DNA of 64,000 nt from DASSUW01 sp963806395 (GTDB lineage: Bacteria > Actinomycetota > Thermoleophilia > Solirubrobacterales > Solirubrobacteraceae). The stretch is from contig CAWDYI010000009.1 in assembly GCA_963806395.1 (NCBI GenBank), positions 1 to 64,000 on the forward strand, given 5' to 3'. A program made the position numbers and the translations under genes. Below, in pieces: positions 8,149-16,496 of the stretch. Numbering within the stretch: the first letter of the stretch is position 1; each line of letters begins with the position of its first letter. The notes under the pieces are model-generated. The model did no database searches. It worked only from the letters and a program-made list of their open reading frames with translations, and was not told where the DNA came from.

Positions 8149-8675
8149 AAACCGAGCTCCCGGAGCCCCAAGATCGCGGCGAGGCCGGCGCTGGCGACGA
8201 TGCCGACAAGCAGAGCCGCGGCCGCTTGCCTGGCATACCGAGCCCGCAGATCGTTGACCTGGCGATCATGTTCAAACGCCTCTCCGAGGCTCGTAAGTAG
8301 CGCGCCCTGGATCGCCGGCTTCCCCATTTTGAGCCACGTCGTGGTGGCGAGTTGCTTGACTTCGGCCGTGTCGATCACATAGCGATCGCGCGGGCGAAGA
8401 GCGCCGTACAGCGATAGCGAGGCGGCGACTGCCAGAGCTCCGATGCTCAAGAGAAAGAGAATCGGGGCGACGGCGTCGCCCACTGCGCCCAGATTCAGCT
8501 TGAACAGCTCTCTGCCGAATTGAGCGACGAGCGCGAGGATCGCGCCGCTGAATCCGGCGAGCGTCGAGGTCTTGGACGCGAGGTTCTGCCCCCGCTGGCG
8601 CTCCTCCTCGTAGAGCCGCACCCCTACCGCTAGGGCAGCCTCCACCGCCTCAGGCTCTACCGTCGCGTCCGTCAA
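8145..8675 (-). CDS. membrane protein of unknown function, SLATT/DUF5706-like layout
   Basis: A 176-residue protein. After an N-terminal amphipathic helix (VGVRLYEEERQRGQN) come ASKTSTLAGFSGAILALVA and a second hydrophobic segment (VAPILFLLSIGALAVAASLSL), a charged helical domain, and a last membrane helix (ALLVGIVASAGLAAILGL). The 'K-x-STL-x-x-FSGAIL' start of the first helix resembles effector membrane proteins of the SLATT and DUF5706 (Pycsar effector) types, but I see no cyclase or other defence gene nearby. Its stop overlaps the start of the small tail-anchored protein. Function unknown; the resemblance is weak. Confidence 0.6.
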   Translation of the reverse strand: MTDATVEPEAVEAALAVGVRLYEEERQRGQNLASKTSTLAGFSGAILALVAQFGRELFKLNLGAVGDAVAPILFLLSIGALAVAASLSLYGALRPRDRYVIDTAEVKQLATTTWLKMGKPAIQGALLTSLGEAFEHDRQVNDLRARYARQAAAALLVGIVASAGLAAILGLRELGL

Positions 8676-8732
8676 CTTGGCCTCAGTCCAAGCCCATTCC
8701 GCGCACGTTGTCGACCGTACCGCAGCGGAGCT

Positions 8733-8948
8733 TTCGGCAGAGACCAGCGCAAGCGCGCCAAGGACCTGCGCTACCAGCAGCAGCTGCTGCGACCCGCGTG
8801 GCAGAGGATCCTGGGCGCACAGGCCGAGGCCGCCAAGCAGCCTTCCGAGCGGCTCGGCGACGACGATGACCTGGCGGTGCTTCGCGAAGCGAATCGGACG
8901 CTATCTGCGCACGGCAGCGCACGACCCACGAGCAAGCTCGTAGCCTGA
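8733..8948 (+). pseudogene. CHAD domain remnant
   Basis: Reading from 8733 gives FGRDQRKRAKDLRYQQQLLR, PAWQRILGAQAEAAKQ and LGDDDDLAVLREAN before a TGA at 8946. The KR-x-KDLRY and LGD-x-DLAVL motifs are those of CHAD domains (polyphosphate-binding, linked to CYTH domains). The N-terminal two thirds are missing: the sequence just upstream belongs to the start of the gene on the other strand. It ends 7 bases before the CYTH gene, so an ancestral CHAD-CYTH pair has lost most of its CHAD partner. Confidence 0.7.
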
Positions 8949-8955
8949 TCGCACG

Positions 8956-9456
8956 ATGGCCAGCGAGATCGAGCGCAAGTTCCTGCTCCAAGGCCTCCCG
9001 GAGGATCAACTTCAAGGCCCGGGCGACCGGATCGAGCAGGGCTACGTTGCGATCGACGTGGCAGCCGAGGTGCGCGTGCGGCGACGGGCCGGGCAGTCGA
9101 CGCTCACGGTCAAGTCGGCCCCCGCGCGAACACGAGTCGAGGAGGAGATCGAGATCGACGACGATCGCTTCGCCTCGCTGTGGCAGCTCAGCGCCGGGCG
9201 TCGCGTGACCAAGACGCGTTACCTGATCGATCACGACGACGCGACGATCGAGATCGACGAGTACCACGACGCGCTCTCCGGCCTCGTCACCGCCGAGATC
9301 GAGTTCGCCTCCGAGGAGGCGAGCGACGCCTTCACCCCGCCCACCTGGCTCGGGCGGGAGATCACGGGCGACGCTCGCTACGCGAACCAGTCCCTCGCGA
9401 CCGCCGGACTACCCGACGTGACAGCGGCGTCGACGCCGCCGTTCACTTCGTCGTGA
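8956..9456 (+). CDS. CYTH domain protein (triphosphate tunnel metalloenzyme)
   Basis: A 166-residue CYTH protein beginning with the diagnostic EIERKFLL. Further tunnel residues are visible as RVRRRAGQSTLTVKS, EEEIEI, TRYLI and IEIDEYHDALSGLVTAEIEF. Family members hydrolyse inorganic triphosphate or act as adenylate cyclase/thiamine triphosphatase; bacterial single-domain forms are mostly tripolyphosphatases. It starts at ATG 8956, directly after the CHAD remnant, consistent with a polyphosphate-related role. The C-terminal 15 residues are low complexity. Confidence 0.9.
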   Translation: MASEIERKFLLQGLPEDQLQGPGDRIEQGYVAIDVAAEVRVRRRAGQSTLTVKSAPARTRVEEEIEIDDDRFASLWQLSAGRRVTKTRYLIDHDDATIEIDEYHDALSGLVTAEIEFASEEASDAFTPPTWLGREITGDARYANQSLATAGLPDVTAASTPPFTSS

Positions 9457-9769
9457 ACATCACGTAGATACCGAACGCGACGAGCGCCAAGCAGAGGCCG
9501 AAGCACAGCGCTCCGGCGGCGCGGCGAGGTGCCGTTGCGCGCTGTCCCTCGACTTCGACTCCACGAAGGCGAAGGCGACCGCATCGTCCACGAGCTCAGC
9601 AGCGTGGTCTGCATCAGCCGACGCGCCGGTCCCGTCCGCGAGCGCGTGATCGCGCGCGCAAGCCATGCAACGCGGCGGCGCGGGCCGACTGCTCGTATTC
9701 GTCGAAAGCGATAGCGGATAGCGCTGCTTTCGTCCGTTCGGAGAGCGCGAGCGGCCGGCCCGGAACCAC
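9443..9769 (-). pseudogene. frameshifted small tail-anchored protein
   Basis: Three frames of this strand join into one coherent protein: ALSERTKAALSAIAFDEYEQ in the first, HAAELVDDAVAFAFVESKSR in the second, then a basic stretch and a C-terminal membrane helix (GALCFGLCLALVAFGIYVMF) ending at TGA 9443-9445. Two single-base shifts (near 9645 and 9535) separate them. About 105 residues if repaired, from GTG 9769. No family recognised. It overlaps the CYTH gene end by 14 bases. Confidence 0.4.
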
Positions 9770-9824
9770 CGCGTGCGTGGCTCGCCCGGCGTGGCAACAC
9801 ATCGGCCTGCGCCATGATCCTCCA

Positions 9825-10778
9825 GTGGGAGGTCTCGCAAGACGCATCTTCTTCGCCCCTGTCGTCTTGGTTGCCGTTGCCGTCGTCATCTGCGGCGGGC
9901 TGCGGATCCTGCGGCCGGACCTCTACCCCGGCGACCCGCTGCTGGGCGGGATCGTGCACGACCTCGACCGCGCTCTGCTGCACCTCGACTTCGGCTGTGC
10001 ACCGCCCGGCGGAACCGGCTCCGGCGCCAGGCCCAGCGGCCACTGCACGCCCCTGCGGGTCGTGTGGCAGCGCGGCATGGCGGCCGACGTCTGGCTGCTG
10101 GCCGGGTCGATGGTCATCGGCGTCGTCGTCGGCGTCCTGGCCGGCCTGTGGTGCGCCGGACACCCGCGGACGCTGCGGGCTCGCGCGCTGCGGATGGGAG
10201 CCGTACTGGCCATCTGCGCGCCCGTGTACTTCGTGGGCCTGGCGCTGCTGTACCTCTTCAATCCCGACATCGGGATCTTCCCCGTCCCCTTTTTCTTCGA
10301 CGCCGTGTCGCGCTGGGCCTCGCCGTTGACGGATCCGTGGTCGTGGCTGCGCACGATGCTGGTCCCGTGGCTGGTCCTGGCCGCGCCGCTGGCCGGCATG
10401 TGCCTGCGGATGACGCTGGCCCAGGCCCGCGAGATCATCCAGGAGGACTACGTCCGGACCGCGGTCGCGAAGGGCGTGCCGTTCGGCAGGGTCATGCGCC
10501 GCCACGTCGGCCTACCGACGTTCGGCGCGACCCTCTCCTTCGCACCCGTCACGCTGCCGCTGTTCCTCGTCAACATCATGCTCGTCGAGATGGTGTTCTC
10601 GGTCCCCGGGTTCTACTACAACCTGTGGGGTGCGATCGGCCACAACGACGAGAACGCCATCAACCTGCCGATCATCATCGCGGCCGCACTGTGGACGACG
10701 GTGCTCCTGATCGTCCTCGGGCTGCTGGCCGACGCGATCCTCGGGCGGCTCGACCCGCGCGTGCGCGGCGCGTTCTAG
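9825..10778 (+). CDS. DppB-type ABC transporter permease (orphan)
   Basis: A 317-residue inner-membrane permease of the dipeptide/oligopeptide/nickel class. The first helix is RIFFAPVVLVAVAVVICGG; the binding-protein-dependent loop EAA motif is visible as EDYVRTAVAKGVPFGRVMRR, followed by FSVPGFYYNLWGAI. GTG 9825 places the first helix at the N-terminus as in the family; GTG 9777 is an alternative that adds 16 residues. No DppC-type partner, ATPase or binding protein is present on either side, so this is an isolated permease, perhaps left from a larger operon. Substrate unknown. Confidence 0.8.
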   Translation: MGGLARRIFFAPVVLVAVAVVICGGLRILRPDLYPGDPLLGGIVHDLDRALLHLDFGCAPPGGTGSGARPSGHCTPLRVVWQRGMAADVWLLAGSMVIGVVVGVLAGLWCAGHPRTLRARALRMGAVLAICAPVYFVGLALLYLFNPDIGIFPVPFFFDAVSRWASPLTDPWSWLRTMLVPWLVLAAPLAGMCLRMTLAQAREIIQEDYVRTAVAKGVPFGRVMRRHVGLPTFGATLSFAPVTLPLFLVNIMLVEMVFSVPGFYYNLWGAIGHNDENAINLPIIIAAALWTTVLLIVLGLLADAILGRLDPRVRGAF

Positions 10779-10868
10779 AGCCGTCGCGTTCGTCCAAAGA
10801 GAAAGTGCTGCCTTTCCACAGAAGCGACACGTTCGCGTTACTCGCGAAGCAAGCGGGCTCCGGTTGGC

Positions 10869-11825
10869 TCAGGTCGGGGTGACGACGACCTTGCCCAGGG
10901 CGAGGCCCTCGCCGACGTGGGCGAGCGCCAGGGGGACGTCGTCGAGAGCGAACGTGCGGTCGATGTGGATGGCGACGTCGCCCGCGAGGCACAGGTCGGC
11001 GAGCGGCTCAAATTGGGCTGGTCCCTCTCGCACGGCGAGGATGCCGATCCGGCGTCGGGTGAGCCGGCCGGCGATCCAGCCGATCGTCAGGATGCGCAGC
11101 AGCGCGCTGACCGGCCCGCCGACGCAGCGATAGCGGCCGCCGGCCGCGAGCGCTCGCCGGTAGGCGAACACCGACCGGTGGGCGACGAGGTCGAGGATCA
11201 AGTCGTACGGCTGATCGGAGCGCGAGAAGTCCGCGCTTCGGTAGTCGATCACCTCGTCGGCACCGAGCGAGCGCATGAAGTCGAGCTTGCCGGCATTGTC
11301 GACGCCCGTGACGTGCGCACCGCACCGCTTGGCAAGCTGGATCGCGAAGGAGCCCGTGCCGCCACCACCCCCGTTGATCAGCATGCGGACGCCATCCGCG
11401 GCGCCGTCGGTTCCCTGCAGCGCGATCGCCCCCGCTTGGGGGATCGTCGACGCCTCCGCAAACGTCAGCTCCTGCGGCTTGTGCGCGAGCGCGGCTTCGG
11501 GTGCGACCGTGAACTCGGCGAAGCCGCCCTTGAGCGCGAGGTTGTCGCCGTACACCGCGTCACCGTTCCGGAATCGGGTGACGCCGTCGCCGACGCCCTC
11601 GACCCAGCCGGCGATGTCCGAACCGAGTGTGCGGCGCGCCGGAGCGCGCAACCCGCCGATGCGCGCGTATAGCGGCGAGCCGCGCAGACACTCCCAGTCG
11701 CTGAGGTTGATCGATGTCGCGGCGACCCTGAGCAAGACCTGCCCGGCGCCAGGAGACGGCGTCGGGACGTCCTCGATCCGCAACACATCGGGCGACCCGT
11801 AGCGGTCATAGACCGCCGCCCTCAC
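10869..11825 (-). CDS. zinc-less MDR family NADPH:quinone reductase-like protein
   Basis: A 318-residue medium-chain dehydrogenase/reductase. It opens with AAVYDRYGSPDVLRIEDVP, has TLGSDIAGWVEGVG, a nucleotide-binding INGGGGGTGSFAIQLAKRCG followed by the NADPH-side VDNAGKLDFMRSLGADEVID. The zinc-binding Cys residues of alcohol dehydrogenases are absent, as in quinone-oxidoreductase and enoyl-reductase members. Stands alone between the permease and the alpha-oxoamine synthase operon, on the opposite strand. Likely a cytosolic NADPH-dependent reductase of quinones or enones; substrate unknown. Confidence 0.88.
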   Translation of the reverse strand: MRAAVYDRYGSPDVLRIEDVPTPSPGAGQVLLRVAATSINLSDWECLRGSPLYARIGGLRAPARRTLGSDIAGWVEGVGDGVTRFRNGDAVYGDNLALKGGFAEFTVAPEAALAHKPQELTFAEASTIPQAGAIALQGTDGAADGVRMLINGGGGGTGSFAIQLAKRCGAHVTGVDNAGKLDFMRSLGADEVIDYRSADFSRSDQPYDLILDLVAHRSVFAYRRALAAGGRYRCVGGPVSALLRILTIGWIAGRLTRRRIGILAVREGPAQFEPLADLCLAGDVAIHIDRTFALDDVPLALAHVGEGLALGKVVVTPT

Positions 11826-11985
11826 CTCGGACCTCCTGCGCTGACGGTGCGCGAGCCCACGAGCGGCGGAGCCTAGGGCACCCGCTGGCCGGGACGTCGA
11901 TCGCAGACCGTCCGGTGGTGATCAAGCTCGAACCGCGCTGAGCGTCGGTTCAAGGTCCGCGGGTCAGGGTCCGATTAGCGAACGT

Positions 11986-13320
11986 ATGAGCGCTCGCCCC
12001 GGTTTGCCGACGAACGATCGATCCAGCGCGTCGGCGGTAGTACGCGCGGCCGCTCGCCGCCCATGGCTCGAGCACTGGCTCGAGACGTGTCGTGACCTGT
12101 CGGAGCTGACGGCCTCGCACCCGATGATGGACGCGGTCATCGATGAGATCGACGGTCGGATGATCCGGGTCGGCGACCACTGGCTGGCCGACTTTGCGTC
12201 GTGTAACTACCTCGGGTTCGACCTCGATCGGGAGATCATCGACGCTGTCCCTGCGTACCTGGATGCTTGGGGAACGCATCCGAGCTGGTCGCGGCTGCTC
12301 GGCAGCCCCGTGCTCTACGAGCAGATCGAGGAGCAGCTGACGGCGCTGCTCGGCAGTGAGGACTCGCTCGTCCTGCCGACGGTCACCCACATCCACATGT
12401 CGGTCATCCCGCTGCTGGCTGCGTCCGGAACGATCTTCTTGGATGCGCGGGCCCACAAGACGATCTACGACGGCTGCCAGGTCGCCCGTTCCCGCGGCGC
12501 GGCGGTCAAGCGCTTCCGCTTCGAGGACCCCGATCATCTCGCCGAGCTGCTGACCGCCGAGCGGGATCCGACTCGCCTCGTCTGCATGGACGGCGTGAAC
12601 AGCATGACCGGCAACGCCCCGGACCTCGCCGCCTTCGCGGCGGTGGCGCGCGAGCATGGCGCGCTCCTCTACGTCGACGACGCGCACGGCTTTGGCGTCA
12701 TCGGCGAGCGCAGCCCCGACGAGACCTGCGCGTACGGCACCCGCGGCAACAGCGTCGTACGCCATTTCGACGAGACGTACGACAACGTCGTGCTGGTCGG
12801 CGGCTTCTCGAAGGCGTATTCGTCGCTGCTCGCGTTCATCGCGTGCCCCACCGACGTGAAGAATCTTCTGAAGGTGGCGGCTCCGCCGTACCTGTACTCG
12901 GGCCCGTCCCCCATCGCTTCGCTGGCGACGGTGCTTGCCGGCCTCGACGTCAATGAGCGCCGCGGCGACGATCTGCGCCTGGTGTTGTCTCAACACACCG
13001 ACCGCGTCCTCGACTGCCTGCAGCGTCTGGGCATCGTCACCCCGAACGTCTCCGGGTTTCCGATCATCGAGATCCCGTTGCGCGATCACGCGCGGATCGC
13101 CGAGGTGGGTCAGCTGCTGTTCGACCGCGGGGTTTACGTCACGCTGGCAGTGTCCCCCCTCGTCCCGAAGGCCGAGGTCGGCTTCCGCGTCCAGCTGACC
13201 GCTGCCAACACCGACGCTGAGATCGACACGCTGATCCTTGCGCTCGAGGAGCTTGCCGCGCGCGACGAGCTCAGGCGCGTCGGCTCGGCAGATTCCGAGC
13301 CAGCCTGGGAAGTCGTCTGA
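11986..13320 (+). CDS. alpha-oxoamine synthase-type PLP enzyme (CqsA/LqsA-like)
   Basis: A 444-residue fold-type I PLP enzyme of the alpha-oxoamine synthase group, which condenses an amino acid with an acyl-CoA. Visible are FASCNYLGFD, the PLP-stacking region THIHMS (134-139), DARAHKTIYDG (153-163), the cofactor Asp in DDAHGFGVIG (231-240) and the Schiff-base Lys in GGFSKAYSS (Lys276). The quorum-signal synthases CqsA (CAI-1) and LqsA (LAI-1), KBL, BioF and serine palmitoyltransferase share this fold. There is no biotin or heme context. It ends 2 bases before a membrane GGDEF-EAL protein that is followed by an MFS transporter, which makes a signalling or lipid role more likely than biotin synthesis. 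Product unknown. Confidence 0.8.
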   Translation: MSARPGLPTNDRSSASAVVRAAARRPWLEHWLETCRDLSELTASHPMMDAVIDEIDGRMIRVGDHWLADFASCNYLGFDLDREIIDAVPAYLDAWGTHPSWSRLLGSPVLYEQIEEQLTALLGSEDSLVLPTVTHIHMSVIPLLAASGTIFLDARAHKTIYDGCQVARSRGAAVKRFRFEDPDHLAELLTAERDPTRLVCMDGVNSMTGNAPDLAAFAAVAREHGALLYVDDAHGFGVIGERSPDETCAYGTRGNSVVRHFDETYDNVVLVGGFSKAYSSLLAFIACPTDVKNLLKVAAPPYLYSGPSPIASLATVLAGLDVNERRGDDLRLVLSQHTDRVLDCLQRLGIVTPNVSGFPIIEIPLRDHARIAEVGQLLFDRGVYVTLAVSPLVPKAEVGFRVQLTAANTDAEIDTLILALEELAARDELRRVGSADSEPAWEVV

Positions 13321-13322
13321 CA

Positions 13323-16300
13323 ATGCCGCTTCTTGCGGGCGCGCGCCACCTGCTCGACGTGCGGCTGTGGCAGCTGTACCTGGTGCTGGGAGTGGTGCTC
13401 TGCGGGCTGTACGTCTTCGTGGCGCCGTTCGCCGGCAGCCCGATCGTCATGAACGTCCTCGGGCTCTCGCCCGTCATCGCGATCATCGTCGGGCTTCGTC
13501 GCTACCGTCCCGCGTCGCCGGGTCCGTGGTGGTGCTTCGCGGCCGGCCTCGTCCTCTTCTGGCTCGGCGACGTCTACACGTACAGCTACGACATGCTGCT
13601 GGGCAGGGAGGTGCCGTTTCCCTCGCTCGGGGACGCCGCGTACATCGTGGTCTACCCCGCGCTCATGGCCGGTCTGTTCCTGCTCGTCCGGCGTCGCAAC
13701 CCCGAGACGGACCGCGCCGGTCTCATCGACTCGCTGATCATCACGCTCGGCCTGGCCCTGGTGTCGTGGGTGATGCTGATCGCGCCGTACCTGCGCGACG
13801 ACGAGCTCTCGGTCGTGGCCAAGCTCGTCTCGATCGCGTACCCGCTCGGCGACATCCTGCTCCTCGCGGCGGCGATCCGCCTGTCGGTCGACGCGGGCAA
13901 GCGAGACCCCGCCTTCTTCCTTCTCGCCTCCAGCATCGTCGCCCTGCTCGTTACCGACTTCGTGTACGGCCTGGTCACGCTCAACGGCACGTTTGTCGGC
14001 CAGCTCTGGCTCGACGCAGGCTGGATCGCCTTCTACCTGCTCTGGGGCGCCGCGGCGCTGCACCCGTCGATGCGCGGACTCGAACAGGCGGCACCCAACC
14101 GGGAGCCGAGGCTCAAGCCGCTCCGGCTCGGCCTGCTCATGTGCGCATCGGTGATCGCACCGGCCATCGAGCTGGTCCAGGGGACCGAGCAGACGGACGA
14201 CCTGATCGTCGTCAACGCGGCGTCGATCATGCTCTTCGTGCTCGTCGTCGTCCGGATGGCGGGGCTCGTACGCCAACAGGAGCGGTCGGTGTCGAGCGAG
14301 CGCATCCTTCGTGCCGCCGGCGACGCGCTCGTCGCCGCGACTCATCGTGACGGGATCCACCCCGCCGCCCTCGACGCCGCGCGTTCGCTCGTCGACCGAA
14401 CGGCTACCGCGCTGCTGTGCCTTGTCGAGGACGGCCAGGTGAGCGTCGTCGCGATCGACGGCGACGTCACCCCGGACACCTCCTCCTGGCCGCTCTCCCG
14501 CGAGACGGGCGAGACGTTGCTGGCGACCGCCGGCGACCCGGCCGGAGGCGCGCTCCTCGCGCTGAGCGAGCAAACGCGAGGCGAGTTGCGTCTTGCACCC
14601 GGCTGCGACCACGCGAACGTGCTCGCGCTGTCCATGCGCGGCGATCTCCGCGGCATGCTGATCGTCGTCGGCGAGGCCGCCACCTCGCGCGCGGTGACCA
14701 GGACGCTCCAGGCCCTCGCGACGCAGGTGTCGCTGGCACTCGAGAGCGCGGCGCTGACCGAGGAGGTTCACCTCCGCACGAGCGAGGCGCGGTTCGGCTC
14801 GCTTGTCCAGCACTCGAGCGATCTGATCACGGTGCTCGACTCCGCGGCGACGATTGTGTACCAGAGCCCATCGATCGAACGCGTGCTCGGCTACCAGCCG
14901 GAAGAAGTGACCGGCACGCGCTTCGACCAGTTGATCGACTCCGCGGACCAGGGCCGGCTCATGCGGCTGCTCGCTGACGGCGCGGGGAACGCCGGCGACG
15001 AGGCTCAGGCGGTCGAGTGCTCGCTCCGCCACTGCGACGGCAGTATCCGGCAGTTCGAGATCCTGCACACGAACCTGCTGCATGACGAACACGTCCGGGG
15101 CGTCGTCCTCAACGGCCGTGACATCAGCGAGCGCAAGGCGTTCGAGGAGCAGCTCGCTCACCAGGCGTTCCACGATCCGGTCACCAACCTGGCCAACCGC
15201 GCCCTCTTCGCGGAGCGCGTCCGCCACGCGATTGCGCGGTCGCGACGCGAGCACCATGCGCTTGCGGTGATCTTCATGGACCTCGACGACTTCAAGACGA
15301 TCAACGACAGCCTCGGGCATGCAGCGGGCGACGAGGTGCTCATGGAGGTCGCGCGGCGGCTGGCCGGAAGTATCCGCGCGAATGACACGGCCGCCCGTTT
15401 CGGCGGCGACGAGTTCGCGATCCTGCTCGAGGACATCGAGGGCCCGCAGACCGCCGCCGACACGGCCGAGCGCATCATCGAGTCGCTGACCGAGCCCCTC
15501 CTGGTCGAGCACAAGGAGTTGCTCGTACGCGCCAGCCTCGGGATCTCGGTCGTCGAGGGAGACGCGACGGCCGACGCGGACGAGCTGATCCGGAATGCCG
15601 ACGCCGCGATGTACATCGGCAAGCGGGACGGCAAAGGCGGCTACCGGCTGTTCGAGCCGGCGATGCACGAGGGCGTGCTCGAGCGCCTGGAATTGCGTGC
15701 CGACCTCCAGCGCGCGATCACCTCCGACCAGCTCGAGCTGCACTACCAGCCCGTCGTGCGCCTCAGTGACGGCATGGTCGCCGGGGTCGAGGCGCTGGTG
15801 AGGTGGCGGCACCCCGAGCGCGGTCTGGTCCATCCCGACCAGTTCATCCCGCTCGCAGAGGAGATGGGCCTGATCGTCCCGCTCGGCCGCTGGGTCCTGC
15901 GCGAGGGATGTCGCACGGCGAAGGCGTTCCAGGCGCTGCAGGGCCTCGGGCCACCGCTTTCGATGAGCGTGAACCTCTCTGTCAAGCAACTCCAGCACAG
16001 CGACGTCGTGGGCGACGTCCGCGACGCGCTCGCCGAGTCGCGCCTCGACGCGCGCAGCCTCACGCTGGAGATCACGGAGTCGGTGATGATGACCGACACC
16101 GACCTCGGCGTTCAGCGGCTCGAGGAGCTCAAGGCACTCGGCGTGCGGCTCGCCATGGACGACTTCGGCACCGGCTACTCCTCGCTGAGCCACCTCAGCC
16201 GCCTGCCGGTCGACATCCTCAAGATGGATCGCTCCTTCCTGCGCGCGGGTGCATCGCCGGAGGCGTCGGGGCTCGCGGCCGCCGTCGTCGCCCTCGGGCA

Positions 16301-16496
16301 GACGCTCAAGCTCGACGTCGTCGCGGAGGGGATCGAGTTCGCCGAGCAGTGGACGACGCTCCGTAACCTCGGATGCGAGTTCGGGCAGGGCTACTACTTC
16401 GCCCGTCCGATGGAGGCCGACGCGACGCTCGAGTACCTACGCACACAGAACGAGACCCACCGGCCGGCCGAGTTGGCCGACGCCGATGCAGCATAG
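13323..16496 (+). CDS. membrane-anchored PAS-GGDEF-EAL c-di-GMP protein
   Basis: A 1057-residue protein. Residues about 10-320 form eight or more membrane helices of an uncharacterised sensor type. Then come a helical/GAF-like region (about 330-475), a PAS domain (about 485-605, with SSDLITVLDSAATIVYQSPS), a GGDEF domain with intact GGDEF at 694-698, and an EAL domain with EALVRW (823-828) and DDFGTGYSS. Both catalytic signatures are complete, so diguanylate cyclase and phosphodiesterase activity are both possible. It begins 2 bases after the alpha-oxoamine synthase stop and overlaps the MFS gene start by 11 bases, so the three are co-transcribed. The membrane domain could sense the product of the synthase; this is inference. 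Confidence 0.9.
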   Translation: MPLLAGARHLLDVRLWQLYLVLGVVLCGLYVFVAPFAGSPIVMNVLGLSPVIAIIVGLRRYRPASPGPWWCFAAGLVLFWLGDVYTYSYDMLLGREVPFPSLGDAAYIVVYPALMAGLFLLVRRRNPETDRAGLIDSLIITLGLALVSWVMLIAPYLRDDELSVVAKLVSIAYPLGDILLLAAAIRLSVDAGKRDPAFFLLASSIVALLVTDFVYGLVTLNGTFVGQLWLDAGWIAFYLLWGAAALHPSMRGLEQAAPNREPRLKPLRLGLLMCASVIAPAIELVQGTEQTDDLIVVNAASIMLFVLVVVRMAGLVRQQERSVSSERILRAAGDALVAATHRDGIHPAALDAARSLVDRTATALLCLVEDGQVSVVAIDGDVTPDTSSWPLSRETGETLLATAGDPAGGALLALSEQTRGELRLAPGCDHANVLALSMRGDLRGMLIVVGEAATSRAVTRTLQALATQVSLALESAALTEEVHLRTSEARFGSLVQHSSDLITVLDSAATIVYQSPSIERVLGYQPEEVTGTRFDQLIDSADQGRLMRLLADGAGNAGDEAQAVECSLRHCDGSIRQFEILHTNLLHDEHVRGVVLNGRDISERKAFEEQLAHQAFHDPVTNLANRALFAERVRHAIARSRREHHALAVIFMDLDDFKTINDSLGHAAGDEVLMEVARRLAGSIRANDTAARFGGDEFAILLEDIEGPQTAADTAERIIESLTEPLLVEHKELLVRASLGISVVEGDATADADELIRNADAAMYIGKRDGKGGYRLFEPAMHEGVLERLELRADLQRAITSDQLELHYQPVVRLSDGMVAGVEALVRWRHPERGLVHPDQFIPLAEEMGLIVPLGRWVLREGCRTAKAFQALQGLGPPLSMSVNLSVKQLQHSDVVGDVRDALAESRLDARSLTLEITESVMMTDTDLGVQRLEELKALGVRLAMDDFGTGYSSLSHLSRLPVDILKMDRSFLRAGASPEASGLAAAVVALGQTLKLDVVAEGIEFAEQWTTLRNLGCEFGQGYYFARPMEADATLEYLRTQNETHRPAELADADAA

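Noticed and set aside
13134..16193. A 1019-codon open frame on the minus strand opposite the synthase and GGDEF-EAL genes
   Set aside because: Arg/His/Asp-rich, no domain, and exactly antisense to two well-defined genes; an effect of high GC third positions.
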